Source: Bog-756 sp963704585 (GTDB lineage Bacteria > Actinomycetota > Acidimicrobiia > Acidimicrobiales > RAAP-2). From it: DNA of 64,000 bases. The DNA is taken from contig OY969919.1 of the NCBI GenBank assembly GCA_963704585.1, positions 1,054,001 to 1,118,000 on the forward strand, written 5' to 3'. This document shows positions 9,117 to 17,503 of this stretch, piece by piece. The notes beneath the pieces are model-generated. The model was not told where the DNA came from. It saw only the letters and a list, made by a program, of their open reading frames with translations, and did no database searches. Position 1 is the stretch's first letter; every line of letters begins with the position of its first letter. The translations under genes and the position numbers were made by a program.

Positions 9117-10504
9117 GCCCGCCCTCGGGCGAGGGCTACCGTGACGTCTCCCTCTGGTGGGACGGGCTGCCCGGGCCGATCACCGTCCGCGACCCCCTCC
9201 CCGGCGACCTCGATGTCGACGTGGCCGTCGTCGGCGGCGGGCTCACCGGGCTCTGGGCCGCCTACTACCTGCTCGGGGCGCGGCCCGACCTCCGGGTCGC
9301 GGTCCTCGAGCGCGACGTGGCGGGCTTCGGGGCCTCGGGCCGCAACGGTGGATGGTGCTCGGCCCTCTTCGCGGTTCCGGAGCGCCGGCTCGACGGGGTC
9401 GGCGGCAAGGGTGCGGGCACCTCGATGCGCTTCGCCATGGAGGCGACGGTCGACGAGGTCGGCCGGGTCACGTCCGCCGAGGGCATCGAGTGCGGGTTCG
9501 CGAAGGGTGGCACCGTCACCGTCGCCCGGTCGCCCGCGCAGCTCGAGCGCGCCCGGGCCGAGGTCGCAGCCGCACGCACCCTCGGGGTCGGCGACGAGCA
9601 CCTCCGGCTCCTCACCGCCGACGAGGCCTCGGCGATGGCCGCGGCGACCGGCGTGCTCGGCGGGACCTACACCCCCGACTGCGCCGCGCTCGATCCCGCC
9701 CGACTGGTCCGCGGCCTCGCCACGGCAGCCGAGCGCCGCGGGGCACGCGTCTTCGAGCGCACGACGGTCCGTGCGATCTTGCCGGGGCGCGTCGAGACCG
9801 ACCGGGGGACCGTGCGTGCGCCGAAGGTGGTGCGGGCCACCGAGGGCTACACCCGCACCTTGCGCGGCGAGGCCCGGACGCTCGCTCCGGTCTACTCGCT
9901 CATGATCGCGACCGAGCCGCTGCCGGACTCGATCTGGTCCGAGATCGGCCTCGCCCGGCGCGAGACGTTCGCCGACCACCGCCACCTGATCATCTACGGC
10001 CAGCGGACAGAGGACGGCCGGTTCGCCTTCGGCGGACGCGGCGCCCCGTACCACTTCGCCTCCGCCATCCGGCCCGCCTTCGAGCGCGACCACGGTGTGC
10101 ACGACGCGCTCGCGGCCACGCTGGTCGAGCTCTTTCCGGCGCTCGCGGGTGCCGCGATCACCCACCGCTGGGGCGGGCCGCTCGGGATCGCGCGCGACTG
10201 GTTCCCGTCGGTGGGCCACGATCCCGCGACGGGGATCGCCTGGGCGGGCGGCTACGTCGGGGACGGGCTCTCGACGACGAACCTGGCGGGTCGGACCCTC
10301 GCCGACCTGCTGAGCGGCGAGCGGACCGAGCGAACCGCCCTGCCCTGGGTCGGCCACCGCTCCCGACGGTGGGAGCCCGAGCCCCTGCGCTACGTCGGGA
10401 TCAACGTGGGACTGCGGCTCGCGGCCGGCGCGGACCGCGCCGAGGAGGACGAAGGGCGGCCGGGCTGGCGGTCGAGGGCGGTCGCCCGGCTGACCGGCGG
10501 CTGA
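9101..10504 (+). CDS. FAD-dependent oxidoreductase, DAO family (gamma-glutamylputrescine oxidase-like)
   Basis: A 467-residue flavoprotein with the dinucleotide motif VAVVGGGLTGLWAAYYLL and the DAO-family segment GFGASGRNGGWCSALF, the latter found in gamma-glutamylputrescine oxidases and related amine oxidases. The C-terminal FAD-contact region WAGGYVGDGLSTTNLAGRTLADL is intact. The GTG at 9101 gives a 16-base overlap with the aminotransferase stop and places the conserved SLWWD motif close to the N-terminus; no better start is seen. It probably oxidises a secondary or primary amine to an aldehyde with release of hydrogen peroxide. Substrate choice is inferred from the neighbours. Confidence 0.82.
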   Translation: MAPDLSPPSGEGYRDVSLWWDGLPGPITVRDPLPGDLDVDVAVVGGGLTGLWAAYYLLGARPDLRVAVLERDVAGFGASGRNGGWCSALFAVPERRLDGVGGKGAGTSMRFAMEATVDEVGRVTSAEGIECGFAKGGTVTVARSPAQLERARAEVAAARTLGVGDEHLRLLTADEASAMAAATGVLGGTYTPDCAALDPARLVRGLATAAERRGARVFERTTVRAILPGRVETDRGTVRAPKVVRATEGYTRTLRGEARTLAPVYSLMIATEPLPDSIWSEIGLARRETFADHRHLIIYGQRTEDGRFAFGGRGAPYHFASAIRPAFERDHGVHDALAATLVELFPALAGAAITHRWGGPLGIARDWFPSVGHDPATGIAWAGGYVGDGLSTTNLAGRTLADLLSGERTERTALPWVGHRSRRWEPEPLRYVGINVGLRLAAGADRAEEDEGRPGWRSRAVARLTGG

Positions 10505-10524
10505 GCGCGGCTCCTCCGCCGGCC

Positions 10525-12132
10525 TCAGCCGGCGCCGTGGAAGGTGGCGCCGTAGGAGAAGACGCCCCCGTCGGCCGCCACCAGCCAGTACCCACCGGTC
10601 GACTCGTCGACGGCCATCCCGCTGATCGGCGCACCGAGCCGGGTGCCGCCGGCCGAGCCGAAGTAGCCGGCGCTGCCGAAGGTGAAGATCCCGCCGTCGC
10701 CCGCGACCTCCCAGTAGCCCGAGCCGCCCGGCGCCGTGGCCATGCCGACGATCGGATCGTTGAGCTTGGTGGCGCCCATCGAGCCGAGGAACGGCGCGCC
10801 GCCGAAGGAGAAGACGCCACCGTCGCTCGCGACCTCCCAGTAGCCGCCGGTCGCGGGGTCCGCGGCGATGCCGACCACCGGTTGCGCGAGCAGCTTGCCG
10901 CCCATCGAGCCCGCGAAGCCCGCGTCGCCGAAGGCGAAGATGCCGCCGTCGCTCGCGACCTCCCAGTAGCCCCTGCCGTCCGGCGTCGGGGCGAGCCCGA
11001 CGATCGGTGCGTTGAGCTCGACGCCGCCCATGGACCCGTAGAAGCCGGCGTCACCGAAGGCGAACACACCGCCGTCGCTCGCGACCTCCCAGTAGCCCTT
11101 GCCGTCCGGCGTCGCGACGACGTCGACGATCGACGCGATGAGGTGGAGCGACCCGGTCGAGCCCGCGTTGGCGACCGCGCCGTGGGCGGCCAGCGCTCCC
11201 GACCAGTCCGCCAGCCAGTACCCGGAGCCGTCCGCGTTGGCCGCCATCCCGATGATGGGCGTGGTGAGGTAGCCGACCGACCGGTAGCCGGCCGCCGGCA
11301 CCGCGGAGAGCTCGTTGGACGACGGCGACTGGCCCGATGCATTCGTCGCGGTCACCGTGACGTAGTAGGTGACGCCGTTGGTCAGCCGGGTGATCTGGAA
11401 CGAGCTGCCGCTCACCAGCACCGGTCCGTTGGCGGGCACCGCGTTCTCCCCTCCGGGCGAGGTGCCGAGGTAGATGTCGTACCCGGTGATCGCGGAGGAG
11501 CCCGCCGACACCGGCGGCGTCCACGTGATGTGCAGTGACTCACGGCCCGGTGTGACCTTGGTGAGGGTCGGCGCCCCCGGCACGCCGATTACGACTGACG
11601 CGGCGACGAGCGGCTGCGGGCCCACGATCGAGGGAAGGGCGAGCGGTGTGGTGGGTGGGGACGCGGCGGCGAAGGTTGAGGCCTGCGCGACCGGTGCGAC
11701 CGGACGGTGGGCCGGCGTCGTGGTGGTGGTCGTCGTTGCCGCGCCGGACGTCGTCGCCGTGGTCCGCGGCGTGTGGGTCCGCGCACGCGCCGCCGTGCCC
11801 TTCGTCGTGGTCGTGTGGGACGGCGTCGTCGTGCCGCTGTGCGATCTCGACGTGCCGGAAGAGGAGGTCGTCGACGGACCGTCGGAACCACCCGACTGGG
11901 TGCCGGCGCCGGCGGCGTTGGGGTCGGACGTGGGGACCGTCGCGTTCGCGTTCTGCGAGGTGGTGTGGGCCGGCGCCGGCGCTCCGCCGACCATCGCGAC
12001 CGCACCTGCCACCAGTACCACGACGGCGACCGCGGTCCCGGCGAGCGTCCAGCTCGAACGGCGGTCGGGGAAGGGCCCTTCGCCGAGGAGCCACAGCGCC
12101 CACTGCTTGAGTCCCTGCGCCCACCTCTGCAT
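10525..12132 (-). CDS. membrane-anchored surface protein: fibronectin III domain plus six 42-residue repeats
   Basis: The product has 535 residues. A single hydrophobic segment (about residues 30-52) follows a short cytoplasmic start. Next comes a Ser/Thr-rich linker of roughly 90 residues, a fibronectin type III domain (about 190-285, with the usual ITGYDIYLGTS and YYVTVTATN strands), and six tandem 42-residue repeats of the type GYWEVASDGGVFAFGDAGF. These Gly-Tyr-Trp repeats are abundant in Acidimicrobiia-like actinomycetes and probably fold as a beta-propeller-like surface unit. The ATG at 12132 has a GAAGGGG site; an upstream in-frame ATG at 12183 lacks one. The protein is exported or wall-exposed and its function is unknown. 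Confidence 0.8.
   Translation of the reverse strand: MQRWAQGLKQWALWLLGEGPFPDRRSSWTLAGTAVAVVVLVAGAVAMVGGAPAPAHTTSQNANATVPTSDPNAAGAGTQSGGSDGPSTTSSSGTSRSHSGTTTPSHTTTTKGTAARARTHTPRTTATTSGAATTTTTTTPAHRPVAPVAQASTFAAASPPTTPLALPSIVGPQPLVAASVVIGVPGAPTLTKVTPGRESLHITWTPPVSAGSSAITGYDIYLGTSPGGENAVPANGPVLVSGSSFQITRLTNGVTYYVTVTATNASGQSPSSNELSAVPAAGYRSVGYLTTPIIGMAANADGSGYWLADWSGALAAHGAVANAGSTGSLHLIASIVDVVATPDGKGYWEVASDGGVFAFGDAGFYGSMGGVELNAPIVGLAPTPDGRGYWEVASDGGIFAFGDAGFAGSMGGKLLAQPVVGIAADPATGGYWEVASDGGVFSFGGAPFLGSMGATKLNDPIVGMATAPGGSGYWEVAGDGGIFTFGSAGYFGSAGGTRLGAPISGMAVDESTGGYWLVAADGGVFSYGATFHGAG
10528..11283 (-). repeat. six tandem 126-bp coding repeats
   Basis: Six consecutive units of 42 codons encode the pattern xxLxxPIVGxAxxPxGxGYWEVASDGGxFxFGxAxFxGSMGG. 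The four central units are closest to one another. The outer two are diverged: the first reads GYWLADWSGALAAHG and the last GYWLVAADGGVFSYG. The codon-level similarity suggests internal duplication followed by drift. Confidence 0.8.
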
Positions 12133-12312
12133 ACGGTCTGCCCCTTCGACGTGGCAACTGCGGCGCTCGGGACGGCGCGTCATGCGCCCCCCGCTCCCCC
12201 CGGAACCGTCCGGCGACCGACCCGCTGGAGCCGGGACCTCGCTGGACGACGAGCCTGGAAAGTATACCTGGGACCCCGCGCGAACTGAAGGGCGGCCAGG
12301 GCCGGTCGGGGC

Positions 12313-13077
12313 CTAGACGACGAGTGTGACCTGGGACGTCGTGATCGCCCGTCCCCCGATCCCGACCCGCTCGCCGTCCATCCGGACGAGCACCCGGCCG
12401 CCTCGGGCGGAACACTGCTCCGCCACCAGCTCCGCCCGGCCGGTCCGGGGGTACCAGTGTGGGCCGAGCATGGCGTGTGCGGAGCCGCAGACCGGGTCCT
12501 CGGGAATGCCCGCGTTCGGGGCGAAGAAACGGCTCACGAAGTCGACACCCGCGGCCCCGTCCGCGGCGGTGACCGCCACCCCTCGCGGCGCGAGCGTCGC
12601 GAGCACCGCGGGGTCCGGGCGGTACGACTCCACCGCCTCGCGGTCGGCGAGCTCGACGAGCGCGTCCTGCCTCCCGAGCCCGAACCACTGCACGTTCCAC
12701 CCGGCGAGCGCTGCCGGAGGCGCCACCTCCGACGGCGGATCGGCGGGCAGGGAGAGCTCGACGGTCCCGTCGGCTCGGACCGCACAGGCGAGCTCACCGC
12801 TCCGTGTGCGGAAGCGCGAAAACCCGCCGACCACGTGTGCCGCGGCGAGCGTCGCGTGGCCGCAGACGTCGACCTCGACGGACGGGGTGAACCAACGCAG
12901 CTCGTAGACGTCGCCGCCGCACGGGACCACGAAGGCTGTGGCGGCGAGATTCATCTCCGAGGCGACGGCCTGCATCCGTTCGTCGGCGGGGAAGCGCTCG
13001 ACCACCGCGACGGCCGCCGGGTTCCCGGTGAAGGGTCGGTCGGCGAAGGTGTCGACCACGGTCAGGTGGAGTCCCAC
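12313..13077 (-). CDS. PhzF-family isomerase-like protein
   Basis: The product has 254 residues. The PhzF/diaminopimelate-epimerase-like fold is shown by the start VVDTFADRPFTGNPAAVAVV, the LRWFTPSVEVDVCGHATLAAAHV stretch in the middle, and AGIPEDPVCGSAHAMLGPHW near the C-terminus. The second half is shorter than in typical members (usually 260-300 residues). One oddity is that the motif normally written N-L-S-E-T, which carries the catalytic Glu in PhzF, reads NLAATAF here, so that acid is missing. Either the reaction differs or the protein is not an isomerase. The gene stands alone on the minus strand, divergent from the GGDEF-EAL gene. Confidence 0.8.
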   Translation of the reverse strand: MGLHLTVVDTFADRPFTGNPAAVAVVERFPADERMQAVASEMNLAATAFVVPCGGDVYELRWFTPSVEVDVCGHATLAAAHVVGGFSRFRTRSGELACAVRADGTVELSLPADPPSEVAPPAALAGWNVQWFGLGRQDALVELADREAVESYRPDPAVLATLAPRGVAVTAADGAAGVDFVSRFFAPNAGIPEDPVCGSAHAMLGPHWYPRTGRAELVAEQCSARGGRVLVRMDGERVGIGGRAITTSQVTLVV

Positions 13078-13092
13078 CGGACGAGCCTACGG

Positions 13093-13129
13093 CGCCCCGA
13101 GACGTCGGCTCCGACCAGCCGTCGGGGCG
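13093..13129. promoter_or_regulatory. nested inverted repeat in the phzF-like/GGDEF intergenic region
   Basis: An 8-base perfect inverted repeat, CGCCCCGA (13093-13100) with TCGGGGCG (13122-13129), encloses a smaller hairpin GTCGG-CT-CCGAC. It lies 16 bases upstream of the PhzF-like start on the minus strand. It could be an operator or a leader hairpin; the sequence alone does not decide. Confidence 0.3.
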
Positions 13130-13214
13130 GTGCAGACGGCTGAGCGGTGGTGGTTGTCCACACCCGGTGCGGGGGGCCGGCGCCCCCGTGGGCAACCAGG
13201 GTTGCGTCAATGGT

Positions 13215-13240
13215 TCAAGTCGGCGCCGAAACGGGTCGAC
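13215..13240 (+). promoter_or_regulatory. sigma-28/WhiG-like promoter for the GGDEF-EAL gene
   Basis: TCAAGT at 13215-13220 and GTCGAC at 13235-13240 are separated by 14 bases. This resembles the FliA/WhiG pattern (TAAAGT, 13 bases, GCCGAT in E. coli). The predicted start of transcription falls at or a few bases before the ATG at 13246, so the mRNA would be leaderless, which fits the absence of a ribosome site. The same signature with a better -10 box recurs at 17472-17497. Confidence 0.4.
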
Positions 13241-13245
13241 ACCTG

Positions 13246-15606
13246 ATGGTGGCCTCAGACGACCCTTCCTTCGGCGTGCCCCATCCCGAGCACCCGTCGC
13301 TCTTCGAGCCGGCGCCCCCACCCACCGCGATCGAGCTCGCGCTCGACGGCCGTGCCGCCGCCTCGGCGACGGAGCTCGCGTCGACCCCCAGGTACCTCGC
13401 TTACCTCATGGGGCCCGCGGCGCTCGCCGCCATCCTCGCCCTCATGCACTTCGGGCTCATCGCGCGCGAACCGATCTGGCTGTGGGTCGGGGTCTTCCTC
13501 ACGATCCCGACGGTCAACCTCGTCATCGACGTCGTCTACGAGCGGCATCCGGCGCCGATCACCCTGCACGCCCGCCTCGCGGTGCAGGCCGCCTCGGTCA
13601 CCGCGGTCATCTACCTCACCGGGTGGGGGCCGGTGCTCCCCTGGGCGTTCGCGATCCTCGCCCTCCAGAACGTCGCCCAGGTCGGTTCCGAGGTCTGGTC
13701 GACGGTGGCCTTCTGGAGCCTGACGGGCGTCGCCTTCGGTCAGGTCGCGATCGTCAACGGGTGGATGCCCTCGACGCTCACCCTCACGCAGGCCAACACC
13801 CTGGCGCTGATGGGGGCGTTCGTCGTGTTCTTCATCATCCGGATGGCCGGCGCGACCATGAAGCAGAAGGAGGACGCGGAGTCCTCGACCCGTCTCTCCG
13901 AGGACCGGTTCCGCTCGCTCATCCAGCACTCGTCGGACATGACGGTCGTCATCGACGGGCACGGCCACTACATCTACGTGAGCCCGGCGGCCCGGGTCCT
14001 GCTCGGCTACGAGCCCGAGGAGGTCCTCGGCCTGTTCGCCACCGACCTCGTCCACCCCGACGACCGGCCGCACGTGGCCGACCGCCTCGGACCCGACTTC
14101 CAGACCTCACGGGACACCGTGCTGCTCCAGTTCCGGATGGAGCAGCGCGACGGGATCTGGCGTGACGTGGAGGCGGTCATCACCAACCAGCTCGCGCGGC
14201 CGTCGGTCGGCGGCTACGTCGCGAACGTCCGCGACATCACCGAGCGCAAGGAGTTCGAGGCACTCCTCGCCCACCGCGCGCTGCACGACCCGCTGACCGG
14301 GCTCGCCAACCGCCAGCTCATCCTCGACCGCGCGGAGCAGATGCTCGTGCGCTCGCGCCGGCTCGGGATCCCGGTGGCCGCCTACTTCATCGACCTCGAC
14401 AACTTCAAGGATGCCAACGACACCCTCGGCCACGAGGCCGGCGACCGGCTGCTCCAGTCGGTGGCCGCGCGGTTCACCGGGCTGTTGCGCGACAGTGACA
14501 CGGTCGGCCGGATGGGTGGCGACGAGTTCGTGATCCTGACCGAGGGAGGCTCGCTCGTCGAAGGTCCGATGACCGTGGCCCAGCACATCCGCGAGGCGCT
14601 GCGCACGCCGTTCCAGGTCGAGGGGTACGAGGGCGTCCCCATCACGGTCGGTGCGAGCATCGGCATCGCTGCCGGCGACCGCGAGTCCGCCCAGGAGCTC
14701 CTGCGCGACGCGGACATCGCCCTCTACCGGGCCAAGGCGTCCGGGCGCGACTGCTGCGTGCTCTTCGAGTCGTCGATGCAGTCGGCGGCACTCGACCGGC
14801 TCGAGCTGCGCTCGGACCTCGACGCGGCCCTCGGCAACGACCAGTTCTTCCTCCTCTACCAGCCGATCTTCGGGCTCGACTCGAAGCACATCCGAGGCGT
14901 GGAGGCCCTGCTCCGTTGGCGGCACCCGGTGCGCGGGGTGATCGGACCCGACGACTTCATCCCGATCCTCGAGGACAGCGGGATGATCGTCGAGGTCGGT
15001 AACTGGGTCCTCCGCCAGGCCTGCGACCAGGCGGAGCGCTGGCGCGCCGACGGCCACCGGCTCACCATGTCGGTCAACGTCTCGATGCGCCAGCTCGAGG
15101 TGGACGGGCTCGTCGACGAGGTCGAACAGGCCCTGGCCGGCACCGGACTCGAGCCCGCCTCGCTCATCCTCGAGGTGACCGAGTCGACCCTCATGCGCGA
15201 CGTCGATGCGACCGTCTCCCGGCTACGCAAGCTCAAGGAGCTCGGTGTGCTCATCGCGATCGACGACTTCGGCACCGGCTTCTCCTCGATGTCCTACCTC
15301 CGGCAGTTCCCAGTGGACGTGCTCAAGATCGACCGCTCGTTCGTCTCGGAGATGGACGGCAGCCCGGACTCGGCGGCGCTCGTCCACACCCTGGTCGAGC
15401 TCGGTCGCACGCTCGGGCTCGAGACCCTCGCCGAAGGGATCGAAGAGCACGCGCAGCTCGAGGCGCTACGTGAGGAGCAGTGCGACAGCGGTCAGGGGTT
15501 CATCTTCTCCCGGCCGGTCGAGCCCGATGCCGTGAGCGAGCTGCTCGCCGCGCAGCTCTTCGGCCATGGTTCGACGGCCGTCCGCTCGAACGGCACCGGT
15601 TCCTGA
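13246..15606 (+). CDS. membrane-bound PAS-GGDEF-EAL cyclic-di-GMP enzyme
   Basis: The product has 786 residues. An N-terminal block of about five membrane helices (residues 45-205) is followed by a PAS domain (about 220-330), then GGDEF and EAL domains. The GGDEF motif is intact (GRMGGDEFVIL) and is preceded by an RDSD inhibitory-site motif five residues upstream. The EAL domain keeps EALLRW, NVSMRQLE, EVTEST, DDFGTGFSS, KIDRSF and AEGIEE, so both diguanylate cyclase and phosphodiesterase activity are plausible. The membrane part and PAS domain suggest a signal input, not identified. The start at 13246 is chosen because a promoter-like element ends 6 bases before it; an in-frame ATG at 13210 lies inside that region. 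Confidence 0.88.
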   Translation: MVASDDPSFGVPHPEHPSLFEPAPPPTAIELALDGRAAASATELASTPRYLAYLMGPAALAAILALMHFGLIAREPIWLWVGVFLTIPTVNLVIDVVYERHPAPITLHARLAVQAASVTAVIYLTGWGPVLPWAFAILALQNVAQVGSEVWSTVAFWSLTGVAFGQVAIVNGWMPSTLTLTQANTLALMGAFVVFFIIRMAGATMKQKEDAESSTRLSEDRFRSLIQHSSDMTVVIDGHGHYIYVSPAARVLLGYEPEEVLGLFATDLVHPDDRPHVADRLGPDFQTSRDTVLLQFRMEQRDGIWRDVEAVITNQLARPSVGGYVANVRDITERKEFEALLAHRALHDPLTGLANRQLILDRAEQMLVRSRRLGIPVAAYFIDLDNFKDANDTLGHEAGDRLLQSVAARFTGLLRDSDTVGRMGGDEFVILTEGGSLVEGPMTVAQHIREALRTPFQVEGYEGVPITVGASIGIAAGDRESAQELLRDADIALYRAKASGRDCCVLFESSMQSAALDRLELRSDLDAALGNDQFFLLYQPIFGLDSKHIRGVEALLRWRHPVRGVIGPDDFIPILEDSGMIVEVGNWVLRQACDQAERWRADGHRLTMSVNVSMRQLEVDGLVDEVEQALAGTGLEPASLILEVTESTLMRDVDATVSRLRKLKELGVLIAIDDFGTGFSSMSYLRQFPVDVLKIDRSFVSEMDGSPDSAALVHTLVELGRTLGLETLAEGIEEHAQLEALREEQCDSGQGFIFSRPVEPDAVSELLAAQLFGHGSTAVRSNGTGS

Positions 15607-15645
15607 TCGCGGCTCCGCTCTGGCCGAGCCGCGGGTCGCGCGGTC

Positions 15646-16512
15646 TCAGGTCGCCGGCGTGAGGAAGCGGAGCCGTATGCTGCCCGACTCGGTGTAGGTC
15701 GAGCTCCCGAGGATCGTGTCGGTGTGCACGTCGAAGGTCCGGCGGTCCTGGACGAGCAGGCCGGTCGACGGCACCAGCCAGAGCTCGGTGTGCTCGGTGC
15801 CCTGCTGCGCGCCCGTGAGGGTCCGCGTGCGCACGAAGTGGTCGGTGACCACCTTCGTGCTGCCGACCGTCAGCGTGGCCCGGCCGAGATACCGATAGGT
15901 GCCGGCGCTCACGCCGGTCCCCGGCGCGGCGCTCGACGTCGAGGTGCAGCGCGCCGGCCACGACTGTCCGTCGGTACGTGGAGCCGGCAGGACCATCGAG
16001 CCGGGGTCGCAGGTCGACGTCGTGAGGTCGGTGACGGCGATCGGGCCGACCATCCACTTGTGCCAGACCTGACCGCCCGCCTCCTCGACACCTGCGCCCC
16101 GTGCGCAGTAGGTGGACGACTCCCAGTGGTTCGTCGAGTAGTCGAGACGGAACGTCCAGCAGCCGTCGGACCGGAGCTCGACCGTCCCGGGCATGGTCGG
16201 CCCCTGCGACTGCGAGAGCGGCGGCACCGTCAGCCGCTCGTCGCCGCTGCCGACGTAGGAGTAGACGCCAGGCTTCGGGTGGGGACCGCCTCCGGCCGGA
16301 TCGGTCGAGTGGAACTGGCGGGTCGCGTCCCCGACCGAGACCGGACGGGCGCGCCCCTGCCACGAGCGCACGACGGTGACGGCGACGAGGGCGGCGACGA
16401 TGCCGACCGCGGCGAAGAGCCAACGACGGAGCCCGTGGTGGCGCCGTCTCGGCCGGTGTGCGCCACTGCCGACCGAGATGCCGCCCTTCGGCGCTTCGAC
16501 CGGTCCGTCCAC
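15646..16512 (-). CDS. uncharacterised single-pass membrane protein
   Basis: A 288-residue protein of no recognised family. A basic N-terminal stretch (HRPRRRHHGLRRW) precedes one hydrophobic helix (about residues 31-48), and the remaining 235 residues are predicted to lie outside the membrane, with four Cys residues that could form disulfides. The external part is rich in Thr, Ser and Tyr and looks like beta-structure. It lies alone on the minus strand, 39 bases past the convergent end of the GGDEF-EAL gene. No function can be assigned. Confidence 0.6.
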   Translation of the reverse strand: MDGPVEAPKGGISVGSGAHRPRRRHHGLRRWLFAAVGIVAALVAVTVVRSWQGRARPVSVGDATRQFHSTDPAGGGPHPKPGVYSYVGSGDERLTVPPLSQSQGPTMPGTVELRSDGCWTFRLDYSTNHWESSTYCARGAGVEEAGGQVWHKWMVGPIAVTDLTTSTCDPGSMVLPAPRTDGQSWPARCTSTSSAAPGTGVSAGTYRYLGRATLTVGSTKVVTDHFVRTRTLTGAQQGTEHTELWLVPSTGLLVQDRRTFDVHTDTILGSSTYTESGSIRLRFLTPAT

Positions 16513-16636
16513 ACCGCCAGCGTCGCCCTCCGGGCGGTCTCCGACCAGGGCCGAAGGTCACCGGGCGGGACCGGGGCCGATGCGGGCAGGACCTGCACCC
16601 CACCGCGCCGCGGCCCCTCGGTGCGCCCGGTGCCCG

Positions 16637-17287
16637 CTACCGTCGGTGCTCGGCGTACTCGGCGACCCGGGTGAGCACCGTGTCGTCGGCGCGCTCGAGC
16701 GAGCCGGCGTCGAAGGGTGGCTGCGGGTCGTACTCGATCATGAGCTGTGTCGCCCGGGCGGCCGTCTCGTCCACGAGGAGCTCGACCAGGCGGAGTGCCA
16801 TGTCGATGCCGGAGGAGACCCCGGCCGCCGTCACGATGCGGCGGTCGAGGTGCTCGACGACCCGTTCCGGTGTCGGGACCGCGCCGAGCGCCTCGAGCTC
16901 GCGAGCGCACGACCAGTGGGTCGTCGCCGTCAGACCGTCGAGCAGACCGGCGGCGGCGAGCACGAGGGACCCGGTGCAGACCGAGGTCGTGAAGCGCGTC
17001 CCGGCGTGCGCGTGACGTACCCAGTCGAGCACCGCACCGTCGTCCACGAGAGCCCGGGTGCCGATGCCACCGGGGAAGACGACCACGTCGGGCTCGGCGA
17101 GCTCGTCGAAGGTCGCGTCCACGGTGACGCCGAGCATCCCGTTGTCGCTGCGCACCTCGCCGCGGCGGTGCCCGACGATGGTCACGTCGATCGACGGGAC
17201 CCGCTGGAGCACCTCGTACGGACCGATCGCATCGAGGGCGGTGAACCGGTGAAAGAGCGGGACGGCGACGGTCAGGTGGGGCTCCAT
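16637..17287 (-). CDS. DJ-1/PfpI-family protein
   Basis: The product has 216 residues and a DJ-1/PfpI glutamine-amidotransferase-like fold. The nucleophile elbow is TSVCTGSLVLAAAGLL with Cys104, and the upstream VVVFPGGIGTRALVDD and downstream TTHW fit the family of isonitrile hydratase-like or AraC-N-terminal-like members. No DNA-binding domain is attached. The ATG at 17287 has a GAAAGGA site 7 bases upstream; the in-frame extension to 17416 is unconserved. The substrate is unknown. It stands alone, with the AT-rich 17.45 kb region behind it. Confidence 0.82.
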   Translation of the reverse strand: MEPHLTVAVPLFHRFTALDAIGPYEVLQRVPSIDVTIVGHRRGEVRSDNGMLGVTVDATFDELAEPDVVVFPGGIGTRALVDDGAVLDWVRHAHAGTRFTTSVCTGSLVLAAAGLLDGLTATTHWSCARELEALGAVPTPERVVEHLDRRIVTAAGVSSGIDMALRLVELLVDETAARATQLMIEYDPQPPFDAGSLERADDTVLTRVAEYAEHRR

Positions 17288-17447
17288 CGGGATCCTTTCG
17301 CTCGGGTCACTGGGGCGCTGGCTCGATCTCAGCTTGCCCGAGGCGGAGGTGCGGAGCAGATCTCGAGCCGGGATCCCGCGCCGAGCCCGTCGCTGACCAG
17401 GGGAAACGAGCGACAACGCCTTGCAGTCGACCGAACCGGGCGCACGG

Positions 17448-17470
17448 CCGGAAATTTCTTCCGAATTCGG
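17448..17470. promoter_or_regulatory. AT-rich dyad motif
   Basis: CCGGAAATTTC is followed by the perfect 10-base palindrome CCGAATTCGG (17461-17470). This is the same unusual composition and wording as the block at 7120-7138 in the diamine control region. It lies upstream of the DJ-1/PfpI gene (minus strand) and directly before the promoter-like element at 17472 (plus strand). Confidence 0.35.
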
Positions 17471-17471
17471 C

Positions 17472-17497
17472 TCAAGTCGGGGGCCGAACGTGCCGAT
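17472..17497 (+). promoter_or_regulatory. sigma-28/WhiG-like promoter signature
   Basis: TCAAGT (17472-17477), 14 bases, GCCGAT (17492-17497). The -10 part is an exact match to the core GCCGAT of FliA/WhiG promoters, and spacing and -35 wording match the element upstream of the GGDEF-EAL gene. No protein gene follows on the plus strand; what follows is a nested hairpin. Confidence 0.4.
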
Positions 17498-17503
17498 GGC
17501 ACA

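Noticed and set aside
10528..11283. CRISPR-like array (regular 126-base repeats)
   Set aside because: Repeats are contiguous, in frame and protein-coding, without spacers.
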